From Schizophyllum amplum (taxonomy: Eukaryota; Basidiomycota; Agaricomycetes; Agaricales; Schizophyllaceae): a DNA stretch of 64,000 bases. Shown here one piece after another: positions 11,262 to 21,630 of the stretch. A program made the position numbers and the translations under genes. The DNA lies in NCBI GenBank assembly GCA_007026445.1, contig VDMD01000019.1, forward strand, positions 62,001 through 126,000, written 5' to 3'. Each line of letters starts with the position of its first letter. The stretch's first letter is position 1. A model generated the notes under the pieces. It searched no databases. It was given only the letters and a program-made list of their open reading frames with translations, and had not been told where the DNA came from.

Positions 11262-12080
11262 CACGGCGGCGCTTCGCGCCGCCCGCCGCACTCCCAAATC
11301 TCCCCAGTCGCCCCGAAACCCATCCCCCAAGTCCCCCAGCCCGTCGCATCCGTCCTCTAAAACTCCCGCGCGAATATTCGCGAAATCGACTTCCTTTTGC
11401 ATTTTTTTCGCCCTTGGAACCTCGCCGGGAACTCCCTCCGCTTGGACCGGGTAGATGGGGCTACGGGGCCGGGGAAACGCGCCGGGGGACGCGGGGGAAA
11501 CTACATGAAAAATGGTCAGCTCGCTCGCGAAATAAACAAGTCGCGCACTTCTTCGCCGTGCGCGGCGGCGCTTCGCGCCGCCCGCCGCGCTCCCAAGACT
11601 CCCCTGAATGCCCCGACTTCACCTCCCCCAGTCTGTCGCATCCGTCCTCTAGAACTCCCGCGCGAATATTTGACGAATTGACCTCGATTTGCATTTTTTC
11701 GCCCTTGGAAACTCGCCGAGAACGCCCTCCGCTTGGACCGGCTGGATGGGGGTACGGGGTCGGGAGAACGCGGCAGCGAAGTCCCTGAGTATTTGTCAGC
11801 CGAGCCCGCAAAAATCAACAAGTCGCGCACCTCGTGCGCCGACCTGTTATCACCGTGCGCGCCGGCGCTTCGCGCCGCCCGCCGCGCTCCCCGACCTCCC
11901 CAAATCCCTCAAAACCCCCGTCCCCGCGCCCCCCAGCCTGTCGCATCTGTCCGCTAGAATTCCCGCGCGGATATTTGACGATTTGACTTCGTTTTGCATT
12001 TATTTTGACCTTGGAATCTCGCCGCGAACGCCCTCCGCTTGGATCGGATAAATGGGGGTATGGGGACTTGCCGGGGAGGT
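11262..12080 (+). repeat. Tandem ~297-bp repeat, three diverged copies
   Basis: Three direct copies begin at about 11262, 11561 and 11857 (the third runs to ~12080 and is partial). Each starts with a GC hairpin (GGCGGCG CTTCG CGCCGCC in copies 1-2), then GTCGCATC-GTCC-CTA-AA/ATTCCCGCGCG-ATATT, a T-rich patch (TTTTGCATTTTTT), CCTTGGAA-CTCGCCG and CCTCCGCTTGGA-CGG. Copies differ by many substitutions and small indels, so the array is old. A fourth, inverted and more diverged relative lies at 16494-16622. The family is probably a dispersed repeat. I saw no coding potential that stays in frame across copies. Confidence 0.8.
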
Positions 12081-12605
12081 GTTGCGGTCGGGGCGGCGTG
12101 GGCAAGGCGAGGGGAGCGTGGGTGAGGCCGCGGGCGAGGTGATGAGTGCGTGGGTGACGTGACGGCGAGGTCGCGGGCGAGAGGGTGAGGCGACGAAGGC
12201 GCGGGGCGCGGGTGAAGGCGAGGGTTGCCGGACGTATGGGAGCTTGAGTGCGATGGAGAACGAGCTACGAAGAAGTCAGAGCGGATGCGACGAAGACGAC
12301 GAAGTACTCACCCCGATGCAGACAAGCTCGCCGGTCCTGACGGCGTCGGTGATGGTCAGAGTCGCACTCCGGCTGTTGCGGGACTAATCGTCCTGAGCGG
12401 GATGTTCCCGCGCGCGGGGTACCGCCGGTGTTTTGCTTTGTGTCGTAAACCCCGCGTTGTCATTGTTCCCGACGCGTCTGCCTCGCTCGCCAGGCCGTCG
12501 GCAGCACCGTGAATTCCCGGTGCGGTGAGTACTCAGAACGGTGTTGCCGACGGCACGGCGGGCAAAGGCAGAAGCGTCGGGAGCGACGACGGCGCGGTGC
12601 ATATC

Positions 12606-12635
12606 GACGTCGACGGCGTCCACGCCGTCGACGTC
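12606..12635. repeat. Perfect 30-bp palindrome
   Basis: Arms of 14 bp (GACGTCGACGGCGT and its exact reverse complement) separated by CC. It lies in GC-rich DNA where both strands are open. It could form a hairpin or be a dimer-protein binding site. A shorter palindrome, GGTCACGTGACC, occurs at 12760-12771. Confidence 0.8.
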
Positions 12636-12708
12636 CTCGAACGCGTATTCCACCTCACGCGCGGCAAGCGCAGAGCGTAGATAGCACCTGGAATGTCTAT
12701 GAATACGA

Positions 12709-13203
12709 CTATTTACGGCGACCGACGTCGGCGACGACCTCGAACTTTACGCTGGTTGAGGTCACGTGACCGCGAACGCAAGCAACCGTGCAAGTTCGTC
12801 CTGCCTTGAGCAGCTCAAAGGGGAGCATGTACGGGGCGTCGGGGCCAGTGGTATTGTGGTTGGGAGCAGCGGGCATGTCTTGTAGCAGTATCCTGACGTC
12901 TGTGTCGTCCGTAGAGAGCCGGAAACGCGTGAAACGCAGCGCGAGATGATCGAAAAATGGGCGAAAAAGAGGGTAAGGTGGGGCGCGTCCAGGGAGAACG
13001 CACAGCCCAAACATGTTGAAGTACAATGAAAACGCCGCCGGGGCAGCGGCGGCGACGTGAACGACGTTGAGGAAGCGACCGTGAAGGTCGAGAACAAGGC
13101 GCGAGGATGGATCACGCGGCGGTGCGGTACCCGGGCCGACTCGCCGATCGCGCTCCTCCCGCGCCGCCATCTTCGCTTCCCGCCCATCGTCGATTTCCCT
13201 CAC
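12709..13203 (-). CDS. Hypothetical 164-residue protein
   Basis: A single open frame with unusually natural composition in its middle: DLHGRFLNVVHVAAAAPAAF, SLYFNMFGLCVLPGRAPPYP, FFDHLALRFTRFRLSTDDTD, LLQDMPAAPNHNTTGPDAP. The N-terminus (MREIDDGREAKMAAREERDR) may be a wrong start, since an exon upstream is possible. No domain is recognised. It sits inside the repeat block between the direct and inverted copies of the ~297-bp repeat family, so it may be cargo of a mobile element (inference from position only). Confidence 0.35.
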   Translation of the reverse strand: MREIDDGREAKMAAREERDRRVGPGTAPPRDPSSRLVLDLHGRFLNVVHVAAAAPAAFSLYFNMFGLCVLPGRAPPYPLFRPFFDHLALRFTRFRLSTDDTDVRILLQDMPAAPNHNTTGPDAPYMLPFELLKAGRTCTVACVRGHVTSTSVKFEVVADVGRRK

Positions 13204-13209
13204 GCCGCC

Positions 13210-14880
13210 ATTATCGCCAAGCTATTCGTCGTCTCTGATAACGCCCATCTTGAAGAATTGAACACGGCTCCTCGAGCGGATCGATCGCAGTGCTCGACGA
13301 TGTGCCGAGTGGCGCGCAACAGCGGCGACCACCTTTCGGACGGCCCCCGAGTTCGTTCTGGCGCCGGGGATGGGTCGTATCTGCGCGAGGTGAGTCGTCC
13401 ATTTGTCTAGATGAGTTGCTGAAAGTGCCGATGAGCAGGATCAACGGCGTCCCTTATCTTTCGAGAAGGTCGACGACTTCTCACTGTAAACCTCGACATC
13501 CTTTGGTCGGTGAGTTGGCACCCAACTTCAAAACTTTTCTCACTCGTGATTTGTTCGTTTAGCGCTCAGATATCGACTCCCGCAGGCCGATAGGCCATCT
13601 TTGCCGTTGAACTCGCCCTGTCTCGCGAACAAGGGCGATTTCGTTATGTGGCGTCGTTTTTGGTACGTTCATAACGTGCTCGTTTCGCCTCGGGCTGCCA
13701 TTCTAGATGACTAATCATGGTACACCAACCTTGTCGTCAACGCTCCGGGTTGCAAACCGCGCCTGCGCATCTTCTTCACCACGATACACACGACCCCCTC
13801 CTCCTCCCTCCTCCCTTCACCCCGTCCCGAATCTTCCGGCTGACCGCACCGCGCTTACAGTATCCTCTTCTGAGGTCCGTCCGAACATGCTTACGATGAC
13901 GCGCCGCGCCGCGCCCGCCGCACGCACTCGCAATAGCGCCATTCCCCTACGCGGGGAATACGCCTATTCGCATCTTCCATCCACGTCCATTGCGTTTCCG
14001 CGCTCATTATCCGGGTCCTAGATGCTGAAGTATCCCATCAGATTGATGGAAACGTGATGCGAGGCGACGGCGGCGACGCTGCGCCTGCCGTCGCCCTGCA
14101 CGAATCGTGCTCACTCACAGGGCGCGTCTGCGCGCATTCACCCCGAAAACCCAGGAGTACGTGTATCAAATGTCAATATATCATTTTGTGACTGACCCGC
14201 CGGTAGCGACGCGCTCGTCGAGGCGGACGACGCTCGCCAGCGCCGCGCCGCCTTTGCGAACTCAAGGCCTTCCAAAAGGAGTAACGAACTGATCTCTAAG
14301 TTCAACAACGACCTCGACCTCCCTCCCGCCTCGTCGCGGACTCGCTCACTTTGTCACGCGTTACGTGTCACTTTAGGTACGCTTTCTTACCTCTCTCGCT
14401 CCCTCTGCTGAACGCTGCGGACGATGGCAAGCAGCTATAACGACTCTACGCGCTGTGACGCGCCACCCACCACGGACGCCCTGAACTTCCGTCCTTCCGC
14501 GCGAGACTCCCGGTACGGCCGCCCATGACCGAAGCGGTAAGTTATTTCTGAACTCTGTTGCGACAGGGCTGACGCGCGGCGCAGGGCAGCGGCAATACGT
14601 TGCGAGCGCGTCCGCCGAAACTTCCACCCTTCGGTGCCCAAATTTCGGCCCCAGACTTTCCGGTGACGTGTCTGCGGGCGCATGATACCGCTTTGATGCG
14701 TGAGCAACGGATCGTCGAGGCAGGGACGCGGCGCGAGCGGGAGGGTAGCCGTGTCGAGGGGTACATAAGGCGAATGGATTGTTGGTTTTCTTCATTCCCC
14801 ATCGCCTTCTTACCTTTTCCTACTAATATGTCTCACTATCCAGCGTCCTATTAGTCTCTTACCTTCGTACTTGCCCCCGC
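13210..14880. other. GC-rich stretch, short open frames only
   Basis: Several short open frames are broken by GT-AG-like signals on the plus strand (for example around 13700-14300), with CT-rich patches typical of fungal introns or promoters. I cannot assemble a gene. The 14820-14888 stretch, CT-rich, directly precedes the proposed start at 14889 and may be its promoter or 5' UTR. Confidence 0.3.
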
Positions 14881-14888
14881 CGCCCTCG

Positions 14889-15770
14889 ATGCTCCCTCAC
14901 AATGAGTTCATTTTGGTATGTCTTTGCTTTTCCCTCTCGTTTTCGTAGTCTTCTAACCATTTCGTTATAGGTTTTCTTATTCTTTCTAGATCCGCCTTTA
15001 CCTCGCACATCAACTTTGCAAACACCCTTTTCTTATTCTTTCTAGATCCGCCTTTACCTCGCACATCAACTTTGCAAACACCCAGCTCCCCTCCCCTGTC
15101 ACTCCCAACACGCAGTTCGTCAACGCGGCACGTTTCTCCTCGACCGGTAAGTCTGTCTGATCACTTCGTTCAGGTCCTTTACTGATCCGCCTTACTTCCA
15201 GGTCACCCGAGATCACCCTGCTGCGAGTCACCCGAGATCGCCTTTCCACCAGTCACCCGCGAAAGGCACCCCCGAGATTGCCGCACGCGGCCCGTTTCGG
15301 TAAGTGTTTTATATTGACTTGTAAATCGAAAACTGATCACTGTAGCTTGTCCCTCACCGCCACCACGCCGCCTTCATCCTCTCTACGACGAGCGTCGAGG
15401 TCGAGGTCGAGGTTGCGACGCCGACTCCGACGTGTTGGACACCGACCTCAACGTGTTGGACGCCTACCTCGACGTTTTGGACGCGGGCGTACCTCCACGC
15501 TCAGCACGTCGACCTCGGCATTGTAGACGACCGCCGCCCCCGTCAACCCGCGTCCTTGACGATGGCGCCGGGAGGAAGCTCTCCACGAGCTCGGCGCTGT
15601 TCGCGGCGGGTACGACTAACGACGTGACGCGTCCTCGACGCTTTGTCGTGCCGTTGACGGCGTCCCTCGCCGACGCGTCCTTGACGGCGTCTCTCGCCGA
15701 TGTGCCCTTGACGGCATCTGCCCGACGTGCTCGACGTCCCGCGCCGGCGGGAATGTCGACGACCTCGTAG
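14889..15770 (+). CDS. Hypothetical spliced low-complexity protein
   Basis: Proposed exons 14889-14915, 15046-15146, 15202-15299 and 15346-15770 join in phase to about 216 residues. Donors are GTATGT, GTAAGT and GTAAGT; acceptors are TCTAG, TCCAG and GTAG, with branch-like CTGATC/CTGATCA upstream of the last two. The product begins MLPHNEFIL then IRLYLAHQLCKH. The last exon has internal repeats: DVLDTDLNVLDAYLDVLDAG from three ~24-bp units (15420-15490) and LTASLADASLTASLADVPLT from 27-bp units (15655-15721). No domain is recognised. The first intron has two identical candidate acceptors because of a 56-bp duplication (14972-15083); choosing the first one keeps another frame open instead. Confidence 0.35.
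14972..15083. repeat. Perfect 56-bp tandem duplication across a 3' splice site
   Basis: Positions 14972-15027 and 15028-15083 are identical. The unit includes TTATTCTTTCTAG (a polypyrimidine tract and acceptor) followed by ATCCGCCTTTACCTCGCACA. Perfect identity implies a recent event. The length is not a multiple of three, so use of one acceptor or the other changes the downstream frame. Confidence 0.9.
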
Positions 15771-15779
15771 GCGCGACCT

Positions 15780-16490
15780 CGACGCGTCGCGGACCGACGC
15801 CGGGCCTCTTGGCGGCTGGGCGTGACGATCACGAGGCACGTACCTCTCGCTCGCTACTCTCACGCTAGACGAGCGGGACGATGGTGACGCCGCTGCGTTT
15901 TCCGTCCTCGCAATGTCGTTCTCGTACACACGCTAACCAATTCTAGCAGACGCGGGCTTGCTTCTCGTTGCGGCAGACGACAGCGGGGACTCGGCTGACG
16001 CCGACGCTGGGACGTCGTGGTACGTGGCCGCGTCAATTTAAATTGACCTTTAACTAACTCATTCGTAGGTAGAGTCACGACATGGGCTGCCCAAGCTACC
16101 AACAACAAATCCCCCTCACCACAGGCAAGCCTGGCGCGCGCCATCGCTGTCAGGTCCGCGCGACCGCGTTCCTCGGTGAGCAGAGTCCCGAGTACATCGC
16201 GTGTGCCGCGACGCTGACCTTGCGATTTCGCAGCGACACGCCCGGCCAATTCGACATCAGATCGCGTGGGACGTACGTAGCTGAACTCGAGCGCGGCGAG
16301 CGGACGCGGCGATCGGGTGAGTAATGCGCGGCAATGAGACGCGTGCAATGATGCTCACCATGCTGCCAGGACACGCCAGCGACCTCGCCGGACTTCGTCG
16401 TCGTCAGCGCTCGCTGTCGACGTCGGCCCCCGCCCAGGTCGTCCACCCCGGTCCAGGTCGCCCGCCGTCACGAACGTCGCCCGTGGCCTT
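15780..16490 (+). other. Possible further exons of a plus-strand gene
   Basis: Exon-like pieces bounded by plausible plus-strand sites are visible (acceptor CACCACAG near 16120, donor GTGAGC near 16175, acceptor TTTCGCAG near 16233, donor GTAGCT near 16275, acceptor TGCCAG near 16370). I could not find one frame that runs through them all. They may continue the gene at 14889-15770 or form a separate one. Confidence 0.2.
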
Positions 16491-16493
16491 CCC

Positions 16494-16622
16494 CTTCACA
16501 CCCTCGACGCCTAAAACCCCATCTGATGGTCTAAGCGGAGGGGATATTGGTGAGATTCCGAACGTCAAAATTGGTGCAAAATGAACTCGATTGTCAGGAT
16601 ATCCGCGCGGGAGTTCTCGGGG
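16494..16622 (-). repeat. Inverted, diverged relative of the 11.3-12.1 kb repeat
   Basis: Read on the minus strand this shows the same order of landmarks as copies at 11262-12080: ACTCCCGCGCGGATAT, a TTGA/GAATC patch, TTCATTTTGCA, TTTTGACGTTCGGAATCTC, CCCCTCCGCTTAGACC and ATGGGG. The match is imperfect but collinear over about 120 bp. Together with the direct copies it brackets 12.1-16.5 kb as a pair of inverted sequences. Confidence 0.6.
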
Positions 16623-17058
16623 ACTGCTGCCAAGTGCGATGATGGCGACGGAGGGGGTCTCCCGCGGCGGCGGCGCGCTTTATGGGTGGTACGTTATTTG
16701 TTGCTAGTACTCTACCTGAACTAACGTGAACTTTGATATGTTTTTCGGGGGTCGTGTGCCTGCCTTCGAGGTGAGTTTCCTGTGTTGTATATAACGTTTC
16801 CTGTGTTGTATTCAACGTTTCCTGTGTTTTATTCAACGTTTCCTGTATTTTATTCAACGTTTCCTGTGTTGTATTCGACGTAGATGCGCCGCCCTTCACA
16901 AGTCTTGATTGCCCCCGGCCCCCCTCCTCCTCCCCCGCGTTGTCTTTAATCCGCTGCGCGTTTAGTTTACGATTCATGTTTTTCGACCCAGCGATGCTGA
17001 CGACCACCACCCAGGAGCTTATAGGACGTCTGCGTCTATGTTCGGATGGGGTGCGCAA
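16594..17058 (-). CDS. Hypothetical protein with TQETLN heptapeptide repeats
   Basis: A 154-residue open frame begins MRTPSEHRRRRPISSW, has an acidic/Gly patch (NAGEEEGGRGQ), then five 7-residue repeats of the form TQETLN plus one variable residue (NTTQETLNKIQETLNKTQ and onward), ending TQETHLEG. The repeats derive from the 21-bp array at 16775-16879. Its 3' end overlaps the inverted repeat at 16494-16622. No domain is recognised. It may simply be an open frame created by the minisatellite. Confidence 0.25.
   Translation of the reverse strand: MRTPSEHRRRRPISSWVVVVSIAGSKNMNRKLNAQRIKDNAGEEEGGRGQSRLVKGGASTSNTTQETLNKIQETLNKTQETLNTTQETLYTTQETHLEGRHTTPEKHIKVHVSSGRVLATNNVPPIKRAAAAGDPLRRHHRTWQQSPRTPARIS
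16775..16879. repeat. 21-bp minisatellite, five copies
   Basis: Unit GTTTCCTGTGTTGTATTCAAC with one to three substitutions per copy at 16775, 16796, 16817, 16838 and 16859. The period keeps reading frame on the minus strand. Confidence 0.9.
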
Positions 17059-17199
17059 GGCTGCGCGAGCCCACGGCTTGCACGTGAGTTCGTACCGCCG
17101 CCCTCGTCACCCGCCCGCCCGCCATCAGACTATACATGTAAGTTCCCCTTTCCTGCTTTTCATGTCGTACTCACGCTGGTGTTATTGCAGACGACGACA

Positions 17200-17515
17200 T
17201 TTGAATTGGGGGTACACTCCCTCTCGCCTTGTCCCTCCCCTCTCGCTCCTCCCTCCCCTTCTCGATTCACCTCCCTTCCCCTTTGCTATCCCTCCCTTCC
17301 CTTCGCTACCCCCTTTACTTCCCTCTCTCCCCTCCTTTATTACCCCCCCCCCTCCTCGCTCCTCCCTCAGCCTTGCCTTTACGTCCCCCTTCACTCCCCC
17401 CTCCCCCTGTGTTTACCTCCTTCATAATCACTCCCTTACCTCCCCTTGGTCCTCCTCCCCTCCATCACTCCCCCCTCCCCTCCGCCCCTCCCTCCCCCCA
17501 TCCCGGCGCGTTGGG
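17200..17515 (+). repeat. Long pyrimidine tract (CT-rich low complexity)
   Basis: About 300 bp of almost pure C/T (for example CCCTCCCCTTCTCGATTCACC-type runs and CCCCCCCC at ~17346). Open frames here encode only Pro/Ser/Leu runs and are artefacts of composition. It could adopt triplex structure or serve as a promoter-type CT block. Confidence 0.8.
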
Positions 17516-17655
17516 TGGGTATGTACTGATTGTCGATGATGTAGGGACTACATGCGTGCGCGACGCCTGCGTCGCATTGCGCCTTGTGGAGAACGACTGG
17601 GGAGATGGATGGTGAGGGGGGGAGCAAAGTATCAAGAGTTAACGACGACACAGGG

Positions 17656-17735
17656 CCTCGTTTACGGCGAGAACGTAGCCTCGTTTTCGGCGAGAACGTA
17701 GCTGGAGTAGCAAACGTAGCTAGAGTAGCACTGTC
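17656..17735. repeat. Two adjacent short tandem duplications
   Basis: CCTCGTTTACGGCGAGAACGTAG (23 bp) at 17656-17678 is repeated with one change at 17679-17701. Its core CTCG...CGAG is an inverted repeat. Directly after, TAGCTGGAGTAGCAAACG is followed by TAGCTAGAGTAGCACT. Confidence 0.7.
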
Positions 17736-17739
17736 CGTG

Positions 17740-18789
17740 TGTACTTTGTATATAGGCAATATAAACTGTGATCACACTTCGTGCCATGTCCTCCAACGGA
17801 CTTGAAGATAAGTACGAGTGAGCTAAGGCGAGTGCGTCAAGTGGCGCAGCGCTCGCCGCGTTCATTTTTCCGCCCTTTGTCCTTTCGCATTTGCCCATCC
17901 TCGATAGCGGCAGCCGCTCGTTCGTCAGCTGGCGTTCTGGCACGCACTTTCTCGCCGCGGCTTTTCTCGCTCGCTCACTCCCTCACGTCTCGCGCGTCGA
18001 CTGCTCGCTCAGAGTCATAGGCTATTGTCTCCCCCCCTCACGCGGCTCGCCGCATCCACCGCGCTGTTCCTGTCCCCCCATATAATCCTAGTCTGCTTCA
18101 CCTGCCTCGCTCACTCATGTGGTCTCACATCTCGTTGTACGGGCAACAGCTGTTTCGCGCGCTAAACTACGAGTACAATACATATCCGTCGTCTAATGTT
18201 GGTCCCAGTTGCCGGACTGCTGCGTCCTCCACGGGCTTGCTCATGATGATGCTGTCGACGCCGAGCACGCTGACGGCGGCCTTGGCGGCCAAGCGCAGCG
18301 TTCACGCCTTCTGCTTGTGCCTAAGCGCGAAGACCCGCCGCTGGAGCGTGTTGCCGGCTGGAGGCGGTGGCGGTGGGGGCGAGCAAAGGCACAAGGGTGC
18401 GGATGAGGGAGAGGGCGGGGGAGGGCGCGAGACGGTGGCGGTGGCGGACATGGGGACGCTCGTCCGCCGGAGCGTCGTCGAGTTCGTCCAACGGATCGTC
18501 GAGTCGCCGTTAAGCGATGAGTAACTTGACATGATGGGCGCGCCGGGCGGGACGCACCTGGTGCAGAAGCAGTTCACGTCCACCACGATCACCGTTGCCG
18601 ATCGAGTCCAGCAGGCGATTCGGTCAGTCACGAGCAGGCCTTCATTACAGCTCCACGCACCGCAGTCCGGGCGGAGAGCATCGAGCTCGCATGTGCCCGT
18701 CGCCGACCGCGTTGCTGACGCCGACGACTCACCCGACGAGCTGCTGGGAGACGGAGATCGGGTGCCCCGGTTCCAACGCACGACATCAG
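17740..18789. other. Stretch flanking the 3' end of the LINE, no firm gene
   Basis: A plus-strand frame (18117-18524) ends with a plausible piece, MGTLVRRSVVEFVQRIVESP, but its earlier part is Gly-rich low complexity. The minus strand is also open over 18302-18781. Neither is recognised. The minus-strand frame would follow the LINE reverse transcriptase but shows no RT thumb or 3' UTR features. Confidence 0.25.
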
Positions 18790-21600
18790 CTGGGCATCGT
18801 CAGCCTGCTCGACATGCTTGATGAGGCGGCCACCGAGGGAGAGGTCCCCTTTGCGGTCAACAAGTGCGAGGTCCGATTATGGAAGTTGAAAAGCGTGGGC
18901 GAGAGCGAGTCCCCGGCAAGAACGCCCATATTTGACGCGATGCTGGTGTCCGCCCGTTCCCCATTGCAGCTTACGATGTACCCCATATGCTTATAGAGCT
19001 TTCGCACCCAGTCGTACAAGGGCCCGCGCACCCCTGCTCTGTAGAGTTGGAGCCATAGAACGTCATGCCGGGTAGACGGAAAAGCGTTTGTCAGGTCAGG
19101 AAAGACGACAAACAGCGGTTTTCTTTCGCCTACGGCGCGGTCAATTCCGCAGCGCAGTATAAGGACGTTGTTTAGCGCGTTATAACCCTGTCGGAACCCG
19201 TTTTGCGTGTCCGGGAGTACACCGTTCGCATCCATCCACCCTTGGAGCCTTCGCTCGATGAGGAATGTGAGCATCTTCAGCAGGCAAGACTCCAACCCGA
19301 TGAGGCGATAACTGGCGGCGTCGAGGGCATCTTTTCCCGGCTTTAGGATAGCAATGAGCAGCGTGACGAGCCATACGTGAGGCGCAGTGAACTCGCTGAT
19401 GCACGTGTTGAAGAGCCGCAGCAGAGCATCGTTTGGAATGGCGATGAACGTGAGGTAAGATTGACGGTCGTACCCGACGGCGGATGTCCCTCCGTGGGCT
19501 TTCGCTCTCGCCTTGCCTTCTGCAACCTCCGCGAGCGTGAATGCCTGCGAGAACCAGCCTCCTGACACATCCTGCGTTCGGGAGGAGACGAGTGCATAGC
19601 CTGCCATGGCAGCGCGAAGTGCGTCCTCGTCGAGCCCCGCCGGGAGCGCGGCTGGCACGTTGATTCTCTCCGTGAAGTTGCAGCGCAGTTGTTCGACAGT
19701 GAGAGGCAGGTCGCGCGGTTTTGGGTCCGTGACTCTGCGCAACATTTTCCACATGGGCCCCTCTGTGGTACCCGGCGCGCAGGCGTCCTCCAGCTCCTGC
19801 AAGAGCGCGATTCGCATGGCTTGTGCGTTGGCGCGACCTCGAGGAGACCTCCCGGGCGCGTTGCCGTCTTTGGGGATGTCACTCATTGCCCTCGTTGAAT
19901 CGAGCCCGACTCTGTTGACGCCGACCCCAGCCAGCTTAGTCCACACCTTGCACCCTGAGAGATCGGGCTCTCCCCGCGTTTCCCAAAGTGGTGCTGGCGG
20001 CAGCACATATTCGATGACACTCTCTGCCGCCCGCCTCGCCATTGTGTCCGCCGCGTCCTTCCCCGCATTGCCTGAGTGGCCCTTGATCCATCTGAATTCG
20101 ACTCCAGCAGGTCTGCGCTGCAACAGCGTGACTGCGTAAACGATGAGGTCGGCGTTCGCACAGCGCCACCCGGTTTGCTCATACCCCCGGGCCCAGTGGC
20201 AGTAAGTGTGAATAACATTCTCACTATCGGAGTAGACAACAAGCGGTACGTCAGGCTGTGTGGCCAATAACGCGAGAATGAGCCCGAGGTGCTCCCCACG
20301 GTTGTTTGTCTGCTTGCCCGGCACGCGTGCAGCACAATTGTCGCTGCATTCGTGGGCAAAGTATGCCGCACCGGTTGCCCGAGCACGAGCCGTACCGTTG
20401 TTCAAGGCCGAACCATCGGTCCAAACCCGCCTCTGCCCTTTTCCGGTCAACCGAGGAGGTCCATAGAGCCTTCGCATGCCCTCCTCCCCATCCTCGGCGC
20501 AGTGCAGCACGTTGTCTAGCAGAACATCCACAGACGTGGCGGGCACCTCTGCCAATGTGTGTGCATCCAGCGGCTGAGGTAGCCTTCCGCCTCTACGAGT
20601 TCCCATTGGTGCTCGCCGAGGCAGCCGGCGGACATGCCGAAGTGGCCTGCGAGCGGGAAGTTCCCGCGAGCGTTGCAAGGAGATGTCGAGGGAGGAGTGG
20701 TCTGACCAAGCCTCAGCGTTCAGGACTGTCACGCCACGGACACGCGCGAGCATGCTGCGCGATGCGATAGCGCAGTCGATGACCGTGTTGACCGTACCCT
20801 GGTGTGACGTGCATCGCCCTGGATGGGCGCCTTCGAACTTTGTGCCGTTGAGAAGGAAAGCGTCGCTGTCATTGCACAGATGCACGAGCCTCCGCCCTCT
20901 TGCACACACACGTTCACCATCGCCGGAGTTGCGTGACAGACCGAGCTCGGCTCCGTTCGTGTTCTGCATGTTCCCCGTACGCGCGTTGAGGTCCCCAACC
21001 AGCAAGAAAGGCGTGTTTGCATTGCAGCCCAGAACAGTCATGAGCTCGACCAGCCGCTGTTCAGGCGCTACGGGGAGCACATCATCCCATGTGGAAGAGG
21101 CAGGCAGTATGTATGCGCCACAGATGCATGCATCCCCGATGTCCATGACGATGAAGTCCGGGACGCACAGAGTAGTGCGGAAGACGATCGGCAGCTCCGT
21201 GCGGTATAGAACGGCGACTCCGCCGCGCTGAAGCCTCATATCCGAAGAAGGTGGGTGTGAGCGGGCAAAGATTGAGTAATCTCGGGCAGCGGTAGACTGT
21301 CCTCCTCGCCTGGTAGGAGCCACGTCTCTTGCAGGACAATGATGTCGTAGAGCGCCCACTGACAGAGAATGATGCTGTTCTCGAGCAGCAGCCGCGTACG
21401 GCCTTTGATGTTCCAGGCGAGAATGCGGACATCTTCCAGCGCAGGCAAAGCGTGCTGTTGCATCGCTTCCAGGTGTTCAGATATCTGACGACTGCCGCCT
21501 TCCAGGGCAGCGCGGCTTGCTGCTGGAGGCTCTGCCCGTCCGGCCGAGTCAGGCGAGGTACAGAGCTGAACGGCATTGTCATTATCTGCATTGGCTATGC
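18790..21600 (-). pseudogene. LINE ORF2: endonuclease, RNase H, reverse transcriptase
   Basis: The main frame (21359-18786) is open for 857 codons; the endonuclease start (ILAWNIKG, LQETW) lies in another frame near 21420-21300, so one frameshift separates them. Residue numbers refer to the main frame. Endonuclease: GDLNAR at 122-127, TVIDCAI at 192-198, SDHSSLD at 219-225. RNase H: WTDGS at 313-317, RGEHLG at 354-359, YSDSE at 376-380, KGHSGN at 427-431 and GKDAAD at 433-438, so all four metal-binding acids and the histidine are present. Reverse transcriptase: FPDLTNAF at 753-760 and GVLAGDSLSPTLFNF at 812-826. After LFNF a second frameshift occurs, and LGGRLIKHVEQADDAQL with the catalytic DD follows in another frame. 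RNase H thus precedes RT, whereas in most RNase H-bearing LINEs it follows. Confidence 0.85.
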
Positions 21601-21630
21601 GACCATTCAGTACATTGCAGCAAGCGTATT

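Noticed and set aside
17229..17615. Pro/Ser-rich plus-strand open frames of about 130-200 codons
   Set aside because: They lie entirely in a CT-rich tract and reflect composition, with no splice or domain support.
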